From: Solirubrobacteraceae bacterium
GTDB taxonomy: Bacteria > Actinomycetota > Thermoleophilia > Solirubrobacterales > Solirubrobacteraceae
Direction: 5' to 3'
Length of the DNA: 22,151 nucleotides
Assembly: GCA_030038955.1 (NCBI GenBank)
Contig: JASHQV010000195.1
Span: forward strand, 1-22,151
Shown: one piece after another, positions 1 to 7,142 of the stretch
Layout: the number at the start of each line of letters is the position of its first letter
Numbering within the stretch: the stretch's first letter is position 1
Translations under genes and position numbers: made by a program
The notes under the pieces: model-generated
Databases searched by the model: none
Told to the model about the DNA's origin: nothing
The model's input: the letters and a program-made list of their open reading frames with translations, nothing else

Positions 1-828
1 AGCCGCGTGCCGGGGCTCGGGCGCACGCCCGCGCTGCTGGACTGGAGCGAGGCCGGCGAGCTGTTCGAGGAGGAGCGACCGCTCGACCGCCAGGCGGCGA
101 CGCTCGGGGCGCTGCACCCGGCCGAGATGGCGAGCGCGATCGGACGGCTGCCACTCGGCCGCCGCCGGCTGCTGGCGGGCGCGCTCGACGACGACCGGCT
201 GGCGACGCTGCTGGAGGAGCTGCCCGAGGACGAGCAGCTGCGTCTGATCGAGGGGCTCGCGCCGGCGCGGGTGGGACGCATACTGGACGCGATGGACGCC
301 GACGACGCCGCCGACCTGCTGGGCGAGCTGCCCACCGACGAGCGGGCACGGCTGCTCGCCGAGATGGATCCCGGCGTGGCCGCGCCGGTGCGACGGCTGC
401 TGACCTACGAGCCGGACACGGCCGGCGGGCTGATGACCCCCGAGCCGATCGTGCTGGCGCCGGCTGCGACCGTGGCGGATGCGCTGGCGCGGCTGCGGCA
501 GCCGGACGTGCCGGCGCCGCTGGCCGCACAGGTGTTCGTCTGCCGGCCGCCACTGGACACGCCGACCGGGCGCTTCCTCGGCGTCGCCGGCTTCCAGCGG
601 CTGCTGCGCGAGGCGGCGTCGAAGCCGCTTGCACGGTGCATCGACGAGGAGTGCGAGCCGCTGGCCCCCGGCAGCAGCGAACGCGAGGTCGCCGAGCGCC
701 TGGCCGCCTACGACATCGTCGCGATCCCGGTGGTCGATGCATCGGACAGGCTGCTCGGCGCGGTCACGGTCGACGACGTCGTCGACCGGCTGCTGCCGGC
801 CGACTGGCGAGTGACCGAGGCCGGCTAG
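1..828 (+). CDS. MgtE N-terminal/CBS domain protein, soluble, 5' partial
   Basis: The frame is open to the left edge, so the true start is outside the window; a GTG at 7 is in frame but is probably internal. About 275 codons are visible. Residues (counted from the GTG) ~30-130 form the helical repeats of the MgtE intracellular N domain, including the acidic DADDAADLL stretch (97-105). The typical Y-E-P-D-T-A-G-G-L-M junction (134-143) leads into a CBS pair (~145-265). The MgtE transmembrane channel domain is absent: the protein ends right after the second CBS motif. In actinobacteria such proteins usually carry a PRC-barrel-like N-terminus (family knowledge), which would lie in the missing part. 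The role is probably Mg2+/nucleotide sensing or regulation rather than transport; the exact role is unknown. The stop is two bases before the DUF1003 gene, so the two are likely co-transcribed. Confidence 0.85.
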   Translation, partial: SRVPGLGRTPALLDWSEAGELFEEERPLDRQAATLGALHPAEMASAIGRLPLGRRRLLAGALDDDRLATLLEELPEDEQLRLIEGLAPARVGRILDAMDADDAADLLGELPTDERARLLAEMDPGVAAPVRRLLTYEPDTAGGLMTPEPIVLAPAATVADALARLRQPDVPAPLAAQVFVCRPPLDTPTGRFLGVAGFQRLLREAASKPLARCIDEECEPLAPGSSEREVAERLAAYDIVAIPVVDASDRLLGAVTVDDVVDRLLPADWRVTEAG

Positions 829-830
829 CG

Positions 831-1415
831 ATGGCGCGCCGCGACAACCTCGGCGTTCCGCGCGGCGCGGCCGTGCGCTCCGGCTACGACGCCGACGCGT
901 TCGCTCGCTGGGCGGAGTCGATCGCGCGGTTCCTCGGCACCGGGCGGTACCTGGCGGTGCAGAGCGTGATCGTCGTGCTGTGGATCGGGATCAACGTCGC
1001 CGCCGGCGTGAACGGCCTCTGGGACAAGTACCCGTTCATCCTCCTCAACCTCGTCTTCTCCACTCAGGCCGCGTATGCGGCGCCGCTGATCCTGCTGGCT
1101 CAGAACCGGCAGGCCGACCGCGACAAGGATGAGGTGGAGCGCGACCGGGAGACGAACGCACGGGCGCTGGCCGAGACGGAGTTCCTCGCCCGCGAGCTGG
1201 CGGGGCTGCGGCTGCTGCTCGAGCAGAAGGCCGACCGCGATGCCCTGGTCGAGCCGATCGATCGGCTGACGCGGTCGATCGAGCAGCTGTCCGGCCCGCT
1301 GCCGGAGCCCCGCGATCGGCCCGAGGCGGACGCTCCGGAGCGGACCGCCCTAAAGGAGGACGGCCGGACTGCCCTAAACGAGGATGGCTACTCGGCTGAC
1401 AGCAGCCACCAGTAG
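831..1415 (+). CDS. DUF1003 membrane protein
   Basis: 194 aa from the ATG two bases after the upstream stop. Residues 41-60 and 68-90 are two hydrophobic helices. Between and after them are the DUF1003 signatures W-D-K-Y-P-F-I-L-L-N-L and S-T-Q-A-A-Y-A-A-P, then Q-N-R-Q (91-94). A charged, probably coiled-coil cytosolic tail follows (95-155). The family has no established function; pairing with an MgtE-N/CBS protein is common in actinobacteria, which suggests a role near magnesium homeostasis (inference). Oddity: the last ~25 residues contain a tandem peptide repeat RTALKEDG/RTALNEDG (171-186) created by a 24-bp duplication. The final 28 bases overlap the 3' end of the convergent fakA-like gene. 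Confidence 0.9.
   Translation: MARRDNLGVPRGAAVRSGYDADAFARWAESIARFLGTGRYLAVQSVIVVLWIGINVAAGVNGLWDKYPFILLNLVFSTQAAYAAPLILLAQNRQADRDKDEVERDRETNARALAETEFLARELAGLRLLLEQKADRDALVEPIDRLTRSIEQLSGPLPEPRDRPEADAPERTALKEDGRTALNEDGYSADSSHQ
1341..1388 (+). repeat. Tandem 24-bp direct repeat in the DUF1003 tail
   Basis: Two adjacent 24-base units, 1341-1364 and 1365-1388, are identical at 21 of 24 positions; the differences are at unit positions 6, 15 and 21. Each contains the core GCCCTAAA. In the DUF1003 frame they encode two copies of R-T-A-L-K/N-E-D-G. The second unit ends on the first base of the stop codon of the opposite-strand gene, so the duplication has extended DUF1003 up to and into its neighbour. 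Confidence 0.9.
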
Positions 1416-3046
1416 CGCTCCTGGCCGCCGTTCGACAGCTCCAGCTCGACCTCGCCGTCGACCAGCGCGCGCACGGCGGCGTCGTCCAGCGGCGCGTCTG
1501 AGCCGCGCAGGCAGGTGACCAGCTCCGCCTCGTCGGCGAGGTTGACCAGCACCTCGCGCAGGGTCTCGCGGGGGCGGCCCCAGGAGACGATCTGATCGTC
1601 GACGAAGCCGACCGCCTCGCCCTGGTGGAAGCGGCCCTGGAGGTCATCGCGGGCGGCCGGAGCGACCGCGCCGGTGTGAAGCTGCTCGAGGATGTGGGCG
1701 ATCGCGGCGGCGTTGTCGCGGGCGGACCGCGCGGGGTCGATGCCGACGGCGGCGGCCAGCCCCGCCTGCAGCGAGCGGGTGGAGATCACCTGCACCTGCT
1801 TGTCGGACAGCGCCGCGGCTCGCTCGGCGGCCATGAACACGTTGGCGCTGTTCGGCAGCACGACGATCTCCTCGGCGGCGATCTCGTGGATCGCGGCGAG
1901 CAGGTCGTAGGTCGACGGGTTGAGCGTCGGCCCGCCGTCGAGCGTGGTCACCCCGAGCCCGCGGAACAGCTCGCGGAAGCCGTCGCCGGTGATCACCGCC
2001 AGCGCACCGCAGACCGCGCCGGCGGCAGCGACGGCCTCGTTCAGCCGCTCGTCACGGTCGCGGACCTGCTCGCGCATGTCGGCGATGTCGATCCGTGAGA
2101 CCGTCCCGGCCGACGCGAACAGCGCCGTGGCGGCGTCGGGTTCGTCGGTGTGCACGTGCACCTTCAGCGTCGTCGCGTCGCCGACGACCAGCACCGAGTC
2201 GCCGATCCGCTCGAGCTCGCGCACGAACTCCCGCTGGCTCAGGTCGCTGCCGGTGACCGCGAAGTTCGTGCAGTAGCGATAGGTGGCCGAGGCGTGGTGG
2301 GGATGGGTGATGCGGGCGCCGTCCGCGACCGCCTGGTGCTCGAGCGCGAGCGGCTCGGTGCCGCGCAGCGCGCCAGCGATCCCTGCCAGCAGCACCGTCA
2401 GCCCGTACCCGCCGGCGTCGACGACGCCGGCCTCGCGCAGGATCGGCAGTAGGTCGGGCCCGCGCTCGACCGACCGCTCGCCCGACTCGAGCGCACGCTC
2501 GATCATCTCGGCGATCTGCTCGTCCTGCTCGGCGGCGCTGACCTCGGGGCCGAGGCGCGGCTCCTGCATGTGCGCCAGCTCACGGGCGACGCGGCCCGAC
2601 ATCTCGCGCACGACCGTCAGGATCGTGCCCTCGGCGGGGTCGCGCACCGACCCGTACGCCTGGTCGGCGGCGCGGGCGAGCGCGGCACCGATCAGCACCG
2701 GGTCGACCAGCTCACCCGGGCGACTGGCGAGCTCCTCGGCAGCGCCGCGGATCAGCTGCGAGAGGATCACCCCCGAGTTGCCGCGCGCGCCCAGCAGCGC
2801 GGCGCGGGCGACGGAGGCGACGATCTCCTCGCGGCCGATGTCGTCGATCATGCTGCCTTCGGAGGCGGCGATCAGCCGATCGAGCTCCTGCAGCACCGAG
2901 TGCAGCGTCAGCACCATGTTGTCGCCGGTGTCGCCGTCGGCCACGGGGAACACGTTGAGGTCGTTGACCTCCTCGCGGCGCTCCTCGAGCGCGCTCAGCC
3001 CGGCTTCGACCAGCGCCCGGAAACGGAGGATCGCTGGATCGGTCAA
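1388..3046 (-). CDS. fakA: FakA-like DAK2-domain fatty acid kinase
   Basis: 552 aa from a TTG at 3046; the N-terminus (MTDPAILRFRALVEAG...) lines up with the usual family start, though no Shine-Dalgarno is visible. Residues ~10-205 are the DAK2 (DhaL-like) ATP-binding domain: the Mg-ATP motif D-G-D-T-G-D-N-M is at 37-44, G-A-R-G-N-S-G-V-I-L-S-Q at 86-97 and D-A-G-G-Y-G-L at 210-216. The C-terminal part (~255-552) is the FakA/YloV-type extension, with Y-C-T-N-F (258-262) and K-V-H-V-H-T-D-E-P (295-303). In Firmicutes, FakA phosphorylates fatty acids presented by a FakB (DegV) carrier for phospholipid synthesis; no fakB lies in this window, so the substrate is inferred. It lies 63 bases downstream of rpmB, a common pairing. 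Its 3' end overlaps DUF1003 by 28 bases. Confidence 0.88.
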   Translation of the reverse strand: MTDPAILRFRALVEAGLSALEERREEVNDLNVFPVADGDTGDNMVLTLHSVLQELDRLIAASEGSMIDDIGREEIVASVARAALLGARGNSGVILSQLIRGAAEELASRPGELVDPVLIGAALARAADQAYGSVRDPAEGTILTVVREMSGRVARELAHMQEPRLGPEVSAAEQDEQIAEMIERALESGERSVERGPDLLPILREAGVVDAGGYGLTVLLAGIAGALRGTEPLALEHQAVADGARITHPHHASATYRYCTNFAVTGSDLSQREFVRELERIGDSVLVVGDATTLKVHVHTDEPDAATALFASAGTVSRIDIADMREQVRDRDERLNEAVAAAGAVCGALAVITGDGFRELFRGLGVTTLDGGPTLNPSTYDLLAAIHEIAAEEIVVLPNSANVFMAAERAAALSDKQVQVISTRSLQAGLAAAVGIDPARSARDNAAAIAHILEQLHTGAVAPAARDDLQGRFHQGEAVGFVDDQIVSWGRPRETLREVLVNLADEAELVTCLRGSDAPLDDAAVRALVDGEVELELSNGGQERYWWLLSAE

Positions 3047-3109
3047 AGCGCTGCGATCGCAGTCAGGGTCCGTAGGAGAACTAGTCCCACGCCGTCAGGC
3101 CACGAGCGG

Positions 3110-3301
3110 TCAGCGAGCCTTCGTGACCTTGCCCGCCTTCAGGCAGCGAGTGCACACGTAGACCCGGCGGGGGGTGCCGCCGTCATCGATCCGGACCCGT
3201 TGGAGGTTGGGCTCGAAGCGGCGCCTGGTGGCCCTCATCGAGTAGCTCCGGTTGTTGCCGAACGACGGGCCCTTGCCGCAGATGTGACAGACCTTCGACA
3301 T
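3110..3301 (-). CDS. rpmB: 50S ribosomal protein L28
   Basis: 63 aa, the normal L28 length. Starts M-S-K-V-C-H-I-C-G-K-G-P and carries two CxxC pairs (C5/C8 and C51/C54), so this is the zinc-binding form of L28. The middle has S-M-R-A-T-R-R-R-F-x-P-N-L-Q, typical of the family, and the end is basic. L28 is a component of the large ribosomal subunit. The ATG has no upstream Shine-Dalgarno; instead a TATACT box lies 8 bases upstream, consistent with a very short or absent leader. The fakA-like gene follows 63 bases downstream on the same strand. Confidence 0.97.
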   Translation of the reverse strand: MSKVCHICGKGPSFGNNRSYSMRATRRRFEPNLQRVRIDDGGTPRRVYVCTRCLKAGKVTKAR

Positions 3302-3309
3302 CGGCGGCG

Positions 3310-3315
3310 AGTATA
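3310..3315 (-). promoter_or_regulatory. Candidate -10 box of rpmB
   Basis: On the minus strand TATACT ends 8 bases before the rpmB ATG and no purine-rich ribosome site lies between. This spacing would put transcription start at or next to the start codon (leaderless or near-leaderless mRNA, common in actinobacteria). No good -35 is seen at 16-18 bases. The rest of 3316-3433 shows only a weak 5-bp GCGCG/CGCGC stem near 3393-3410, possibly at the end of the response regulator transcript. Confidence 0.4.
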
Positions 3316-3433
3316 GACCGCGCGTCGCGGGTCAGCGCGGAGCCGGTGGACGGACTCGATCGACGTTGCGCGCAGTCGGCGGCAGCCCTTGCGCGCGTGG
3401 GCAGACGCGCGGTGTGGCTGCCTTGCGCCCGCG

Positions 3434-4123
3434 TCAGGAGCGGATCTGCAAGGACGGGGTCGGCGCGATGAGCCCGTTCTCGTAGGCAAAGACGACGATC
3501 TGCACGCGGTCGCGGAGATCGAGCTTGGCGAGGATCCGCCGGACGTGGGTCTTGACCGTTGCCTCGGTGACCACGAGCTGCTGCGCGATCTCAGCGTTGG
3601 AGAGGCCACGCGCAACGAGCAGCAGGACATCGCATTCACGGGCGGTCAGCTGCTCGAGCAGCGGGTGCTCAGCCGGGCTTCGGACTGCAGGAGCGGGCAG
3701 TCGGTGGGCGTAGGTCGTCAGCAGCCGCCGGGTGACGCCCGGCGCGATCACCGCGTCGCCGGCAGCGACCACGCGAATCGCCGAAAGCAGCGCGGCTGGC
3801 TCCGCGTCCTTGAGCAGGAATCCGCTCGCGCCGACGCGCAACGCCGCATAGACATACTCGTCGAGGTCGAAAGTGGTGAGGATGATCACCCGTGAAGCAC
3901 TTCGCGCCTCGACGATCCGGCGAGTCGCCTCGACGCCGTCGAGCTCGGGCATGCGCACGTCCATCAGCACGACGTCAGGGGTCAATCGGGCGACCGCGGC
4001 GACAGCGTCGCGGCCGTTCGAGACCTCGCCGACCACCTCGAGGTCAGGCTGGCTGTCGATCACCATGCGAAAGCCCATCCGCATCAGCTCTTGGTCGTCG
4101 ACGAGCAGAACTCGGGTCGACAT
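3434..4123 (-). CDS. NarL/FixJ-family response regulator
   Basis: 229 aa. I chose the ATG at 4123 (MSTRVLLVDDQE...) because it overlaps the kinase stop codon as TGATG and an AAGG lies 9 bases upstream; a longer start would run into the kinase gene. Receiver domain 1-120: acidic D9/D10, phospho-acceptor D55 in V-L-M-D-V-R-M-P, T84 and K105. The LuxR-type HTH output is at ~156-217 (L-T-A-R-E-C-D-V-L and S-N-A-E-I-A-Q-Q-L-V-V-T-E-A-T-V-K-T-H-V). It should bind DNA as a phosphorylated dimer. The partner is the sensor kinase immediately upstream; targets are not shown by sequence, but autoregulation of the membrane-protein block is plausible (inference). Confidence 0.95.
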   Translation of the reverse strand: MSTRVLLVDDQELMRMGFRMVIDSQPDLEVVGEVSNGRDAVAAVARLTPDVVLMDVRMPELDGVEATRRIVEARSASRVIILTTFDLDEYVYAALRVGASGFLLKDAEPAALLSAIRVVAAGDAVIAPGVTRRLLTTYAHRLPAPAVRSPAEHPLLEQLTARECDVLLLVARGLSNAEIAQQLVVTEATVKTHVRRILAKLDLRDRVQIVVFAYENGLIAPTPSLQIRS

Positions 4124-5358
4124 CAGCGTTCGCCTTGGATCGCAGGCCACCGGACCGCGGTGACGGCGTCGGTGGGCAGCATCAGGCGCACGCTCCAGCC
4201 GCCCTGCGTGCGCGGCCCGGCGTGGAGCTCGCCGCCATAGGCGGCAGCTCGCTCGCGCATCCCGTAGAGACCGCGGCCCGCGGAGGGCAGCGCCTCGCGT
4301 TCGTCGAGCCCACCGCCCGTGTCGGTGATCTCGAGCACGACGCGGTTTGCGGCGCAGCGCAGCTCGAGGTGCGCGCTGGCAGGGCGACCGGCATGCTTGA
4401 GCGTGTTTGTCAGTGCCTCCTGGGCGACGCGAAAGACGGTCAGCTGGACGCCGCCGGACAGCTGGTGGGGATCGCCGTCGAGCGCGATCGAGACAGGCAC
4501 TCCGGCTGCCTCAACGCGGGCGAGCAGGTCGTCTAGCCGGTCGAGTCCGGGCTGGGGCTTGTAGGAGCCGGATTCGGGTTGCTCGTGCAGCACTCCTAGC
4601 AGGCGGCGCATCTCCTCGAGTGCCTGACGGCCGGTATGCGAGATGCGCTGCATCGCGGTCTCGGCTGACTCGGTGGATGTCCCGAGCGCGTAGGAGGCGC
4701 CATCGGCGAGCCCGATCATCACGGTCAGGTTGTGCGAGACGATGTCGTGCATCTCGCGAGCGATTCGAGCCCGCTCGGCGGCAGCGCCCAAGCGCCCTTC
4801 CTGGTCGCGCTCGAGCTCTAGCCGAGCGGCGCGCTCGTTGAGGGAGGCGACGAGCGCACGTCGCTCGCGGATGACCAGCCCGAGGGCGCCCGCCGCGACC
4901 GCCAGCCCGGTGATCCCCACCCACACCTTGGCGGGGTCGTGGGGCGACCAGCGCAGCGCAGCCATCACCGCTCCCGCGAGGACGATCACCGCGGCCATCG
5001 CCATCTCCGCGGGCGCGCCGTCGAGGGCGACCCAGAGCAGTGCGATGAGCACGGCCCCGTCGGCGATCTGCGGGGTCGAGGCGATCCACTGGACGAGCGC
5101 GACGAGCGCCACCAGGCCGAACGCGAGCCGGCGGTCAATCGAGTGCGACGGGAGCACGGCGCTCAGCAGCACGCAGAAGACGATCGTGTCGATGTGGTGC
5201 AGGCGGCCCTGGACCGCGAGGCCGATCAGGCTGGCGGCCGCCAGCAGGATCGCGGCGACGATGTCGGCGCCGAGGGGATGGGCACGCGCGAGCGGCACCA
5301 CGCGCCGCGTCAGCCTGTGGATCCCGGCGACAATCACCTCATCCGAAGACCGGCCCAT
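4123..5358 (-). CDS. NarL-type sensor histidine kinase (HisKA_3)
   Basis: 411 aa from the ATG at 5358. The open frame extends to 5484, but upstream starts would overlap the DUF347 gene and add an arginine-rich, non-family N-terminus. Residues ~30-165 hold about five hydrophobic helices with short loops and no large extracellular sensor domain. A coiled linker (166-195) leads to the HisKA_3 dimerisation domain with phospho-acceptor H204 (R-E-M-H-D-I-V-S-H-N). The HATPase domain follows: N box around N318 (Q-E-A-L-T-N-T), D346-T-G-G-G, and G-R-G-L-Y-G-M-R-E-R (361-370). This is the DesK/LiaS-like class in which the membrane part senses envelope state (family knowledge). It is translationally coupled to the response regulator and starts 65 bases after the DUF347 gene. 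Confidence 0.93.
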   Translation of the reverse strand: MGRSSDEVIVAGIHRLTRRVVPLARAHPLGADIVAAILLAAASLIGLAVQGRLHHIDTIVFCVLLSAVLPSHSIDRRLAFGLVALVALVQWIASTPQIADGAVLIALLWVALDGAPAEMAMAAVIVLAGAVMAALRWSPHDPAKVWVGITGLAVAAGALGLVIRERRALVASLNERAARLELERDQEGRLGAAAERARIAREMHDIVSHNLTVMIGLADGASYALGTSTESAETAMQRISHTGRQALEEMRRLLGVLHEQPESGSYKPQPGLDRLDDLLARVEAAGVPVSIALDGDPHQLSGGVQLTVFRVAQEALTNTLKHAGRPASAHLELRCAANRVVLEITDTGGGLDEREALPSAGRGLYGMRERAAAYGGELHAGPRTQGGWSVRLMLPTDAVTAVRWPAIQGER

Positions 5359-5423
5359 GTCCAACAGTGTGGCGCGCGGGTGCTTCGGGCTCCGCAGCGC
5401 CGAGCGTGGCCGGCCGCGGCCCG

Positions 5424-6230
5424 TCAATCGGCCTCGGGGACGAGAAGTGGCGAGAGGTCGGCTGCGCCGGCGGGCTGCCGACATCCGATCCGCTTGGCGT
5501 GCATGTAGCCGACGAGGGAGATCGAGATGACCCCGAGGTAGATCGCTGTCGGGATCTGCCCGAGGTTGAGTCCCGCCTGGTCGATCGGCATGTCGCTGTA
5601 GTCAGCCCAGGAGGCTCCGAACGGCCGGGTGATCGTGTACGCGAACCAGAAGCAGAAGACCGCGTTGATCGAGAACCCGAAGCGGAGCACGAGCGGGACC
5701 AGGATGACGCCGCCGAACAGCAGGAATGAGGGCAGGTAATCGAGCTGCAGGATCGTTGCGGTGAAGTCCCCAAGCGCCGTGCCGAGCGCGAACGTCGCAA
5801 GCACCGTCAGCCAATAGAAGCGTTCGCGACGGCGATTGAAGATGCTGTGGATGTCGAGCGTTCCCTCGCGGCGGCGCCAGCGGACGAAGACGAACGCGAG
5901 GATCACGGCGAACATCACCGTCGTCACCTTGTAGCTCCAGCCAAGCCCGACATGAAAGCCATCCGCGGCTGACGTTCCGAAGATGCTGATCGCGGCGACG
6001 ACCGACCAGTACGGGAGCGTGCGGTAACGGTCCTGGCGAAGCTGCCAGCGCAGTGTGACACCCATCAGGACGACCATGATCGGGACGGCGATCGCCGGCC
6101 CCAGCTGCTGATTCATCGCGTCGGAGATCGCCTCGCCGGTCGCCGTCATCACGATCTTCGTGACCCAGAACCAAGAGGTGATCTCCGGGACCTTGGTGTG
6201 CGCATACTCCTGTCGCGAAGGTCGCATCAT
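5424..6230 (-). CDS. DUF347-repeat multi-pass membrane protein
   Basis: 268 aa from the first of two adjacent ATGs. Mostly hydrophobic, with about eight helices. It carries repeated DUF347-type motifs (COG4705-like): K-V-P-E-I-T-S-W-F-W (13-22) with G-E-A-I-S-D (32-37); S-A-A-D (87-90); S-I-F-N-R-R-R-E-R-F-Y-W (129-140) followed by F-A-L-G-T-A-L-G-D (147-155); and T-R-P-F-G-A-S-W-A-D (201-210). Each ends in an acidic residue within or next to a membrane helix, which suggests ion or small-molecule handling (inference); the family has no settled function. It sits between a DUF2231-like gene (54 bases upstream) and a two-component system (65 bases downstream), all on one strand. GC is lower than in flanking genes (38/60 in 5641-5700 and 36/60 in 5881-5940). 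Confidence 0.85.
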   Translation of the reverse strand: MMRPSRQEYAHTKVPEITSWFWVTKIVMTATGEAISDAMNQQLGPAIAVPIMVVLMGVTLRWQLRQDRYRTLPYWSVVAAISIFGTSAADGFHVGLGWSYKVTTVMFAVILAFVFVRWRRREGTLDIHSIFNRRRERFYWLTVLATFALGTALGDFTATILQLDYLPSFLLFGGVILVPLVLRFGFSINAVFCFWFAYTITRPFGASWADYSDMPIDQAGLNLGQIPTAIYLGVISISLVGYMHAKRIGCRQPAGAADLSPLLVPEAD

Positions 6231-6244
6231 GCGGTCATGCGGTC
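6229..6244. repeat. Tandem octamer at the DUF347 start
   Basis: ATGCGGTC occurs twice back to back (6229-6236 and 6237-6244), directly upstream of and into the DUF347 start codon. The hexamer TCGCGA flanks the area at 6213-6218 and 6243-6248. It could be a small operator or a chance product of the short spacer; nothing else supports it. Confidence 0.35.
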
Positions 6245-6284
6245 GCGACGTATGTCTGTTTGCGAGGAGCGCACGACCGCGGGC

Positions 6285-6932
6285 TCATGCCGGAGGGCGC
6301 GGAGCAGTCGCAGCCGCGGCTTGGATGCGACCCTGCCAGACAGCTCTGGCGCCGAGGTCACCAACGCGGAAGACCATCCCTGCGCACGCGAGCGCGAGCA
6401 CGACGAGCAGCGCTCGCAGCACCGTGAAGGTGCTGCGCAAGGAGAGCACGCTGTCGAGGATCCCGAGGCCGGTAGGCCGGCCGCAGGAAATCCGCTGCGC
6501 GGCGAAGGTGACGATCACGACCGCCGTGAACAGCACGTAGATGACGGCGAGGATGTGAGCCGCTTGTGAATGCTCCGAGATCAGGTGGGCGGCCCTGCCG
6601 GTGAGATGCAGCGCACGCTCGAGCGCAGCGCCAGCCTGCATCGTCAGGAAGATCGAGCTCATCGTCCCGATCGACACGACCGCCAACGCGATTCCGTAGC
6701 GCGAGAGCCACTCGGTCCTGATCATGCACGCGATCGCGCAGAGGATCGTGACCGGGATGAAGACGACCGGCACGTGCACGAGCAGCGGGTGCGCCGGAAG
6801 TCCGCCGTAGACCGTGGTGATCCGGATCGGCAGCGTGATGAAGCCGAGGAACCCGAGCGCCGTGAGCACGAACTCGGCCCGTCGCCAGTCGACCCCCAGC
6901 CGTTCTCTCGCCTCGATTCTCGCGTCCGCCAT
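6285..6932 (-). CDS. DUF2231-like membrane protein
   Basis: 215 aa from the ATG at 6932. That ATG is preferred over the one at 6938 because GAGAGG lies 8 bases upstream of it and only 2 bases from the other. Helices at about 20-40, 50-71, 78-98, 124-146 and 168-187. The signature G-L-P-A-H-P-L-L-V-H-V-P-V-V (44-57) and the C-terminal V-G-D-L-G-A-R-A-V-W (190-199) match the DUF2231 pattern, in which conserved histidines sit in membrane helices. Related proteins are often found near redox or copper genes and have been suspected of binding metal or haem (family-level, unproven). First gene of a four-gene minus-strand block with DUF347, kinase and regulator. Confidence 0.8.
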   Translation of the reverse strand: MADARIEARERLGVDWRRAEFVLTALGFLGFITLPIRITTVYGGLPAHPLLVHVPVVFIPVTILCAIACMIRTEWLSRYGIALAVVSIGTMSSIFLTMQAGAALERALHLTGRAAHLISEHSQAAHILAVIYVLFTAVVIVTFAAQRISCGRPTGLGILDSVLSLRSTFTVLRALLVVLALACAGMVFRVGDLGARAVWQGRIQAAAATAPRPPA

Positions 6933-6940
6933 CGTCATCG

Positions 6941-6946
6941 CCTCTC
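6941..6946 (-). promoter_or_regulatory. Shine-Dalgarno deciding the DUF2231 start
   Basis: Minus-strand GAGAGG lies 8 bases before the ATG at 6932 and only 2 before the ATG at 6938. It therefore supports the downstream start (MADARIEAR...). Confidence 0.55.
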
Positions 6947-6994
6947 GCTCGGTTGGGCAGCCCACAGCCGCCGTGACCGAAGCGGCACGGAGAC

Positions 6995-7023
6995 AAGCTA
7001 TGGCCGACTCGCGGACGTCACAA
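6995..7023 (-). promoter_or_regulatory. Candidate promoter of the DUF2231-DUF347-kinase-regulator block
   Basis: On the minus strand TTGTGA (7018-7023) is followed after exactly 17 bases by TAGCTT (6995-7000). Predicted transcription start is near 6988, giving a leader of about 56 bases that includes the GAGAGG ribosome site. The rest of the 210-base gap (6933-7142) holds no gene. It contains two copies of GCGCGTACG (7050-7058 and 7107-7115) near the 3' end of the HTH-TOBE gene and no convincing terminator. Confidence 0.4.
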
Positions 7024-7142
7024 CGACCGCGAGAGTGAACTTTTGCGGCGCGCGTACGCCTCAGGTATGACGCCGCGTGCGTGGATACGTGTCCGGATTG
7101 AGCGCCGCGCGTACGTCGGCCGGAACGCGCGACCAGCCGTCG

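Noticed and set aside
3052..3061. TGCGATCGCA palindrome before fakA as an operator
   Set aside because: A single 10-bp palindrome containing GCGATCGC is common by chance in such DNA, and no second copy or promoter is linked to it.
4124..4150. Longer response regulator start at 4150
   Set aside because: It would add M-A-C-D-P-R-R-T-L ahead of a normal receiver start and overlap the kinase; the ATG at 4123 has TGATG coupling.
5359..5484. Longer kinase N-terminus (start at 5484)
   Set aside because: The added 42 residues are arginine-rich, run into the DUF347 gene, and do not resemble a sensor kinase.
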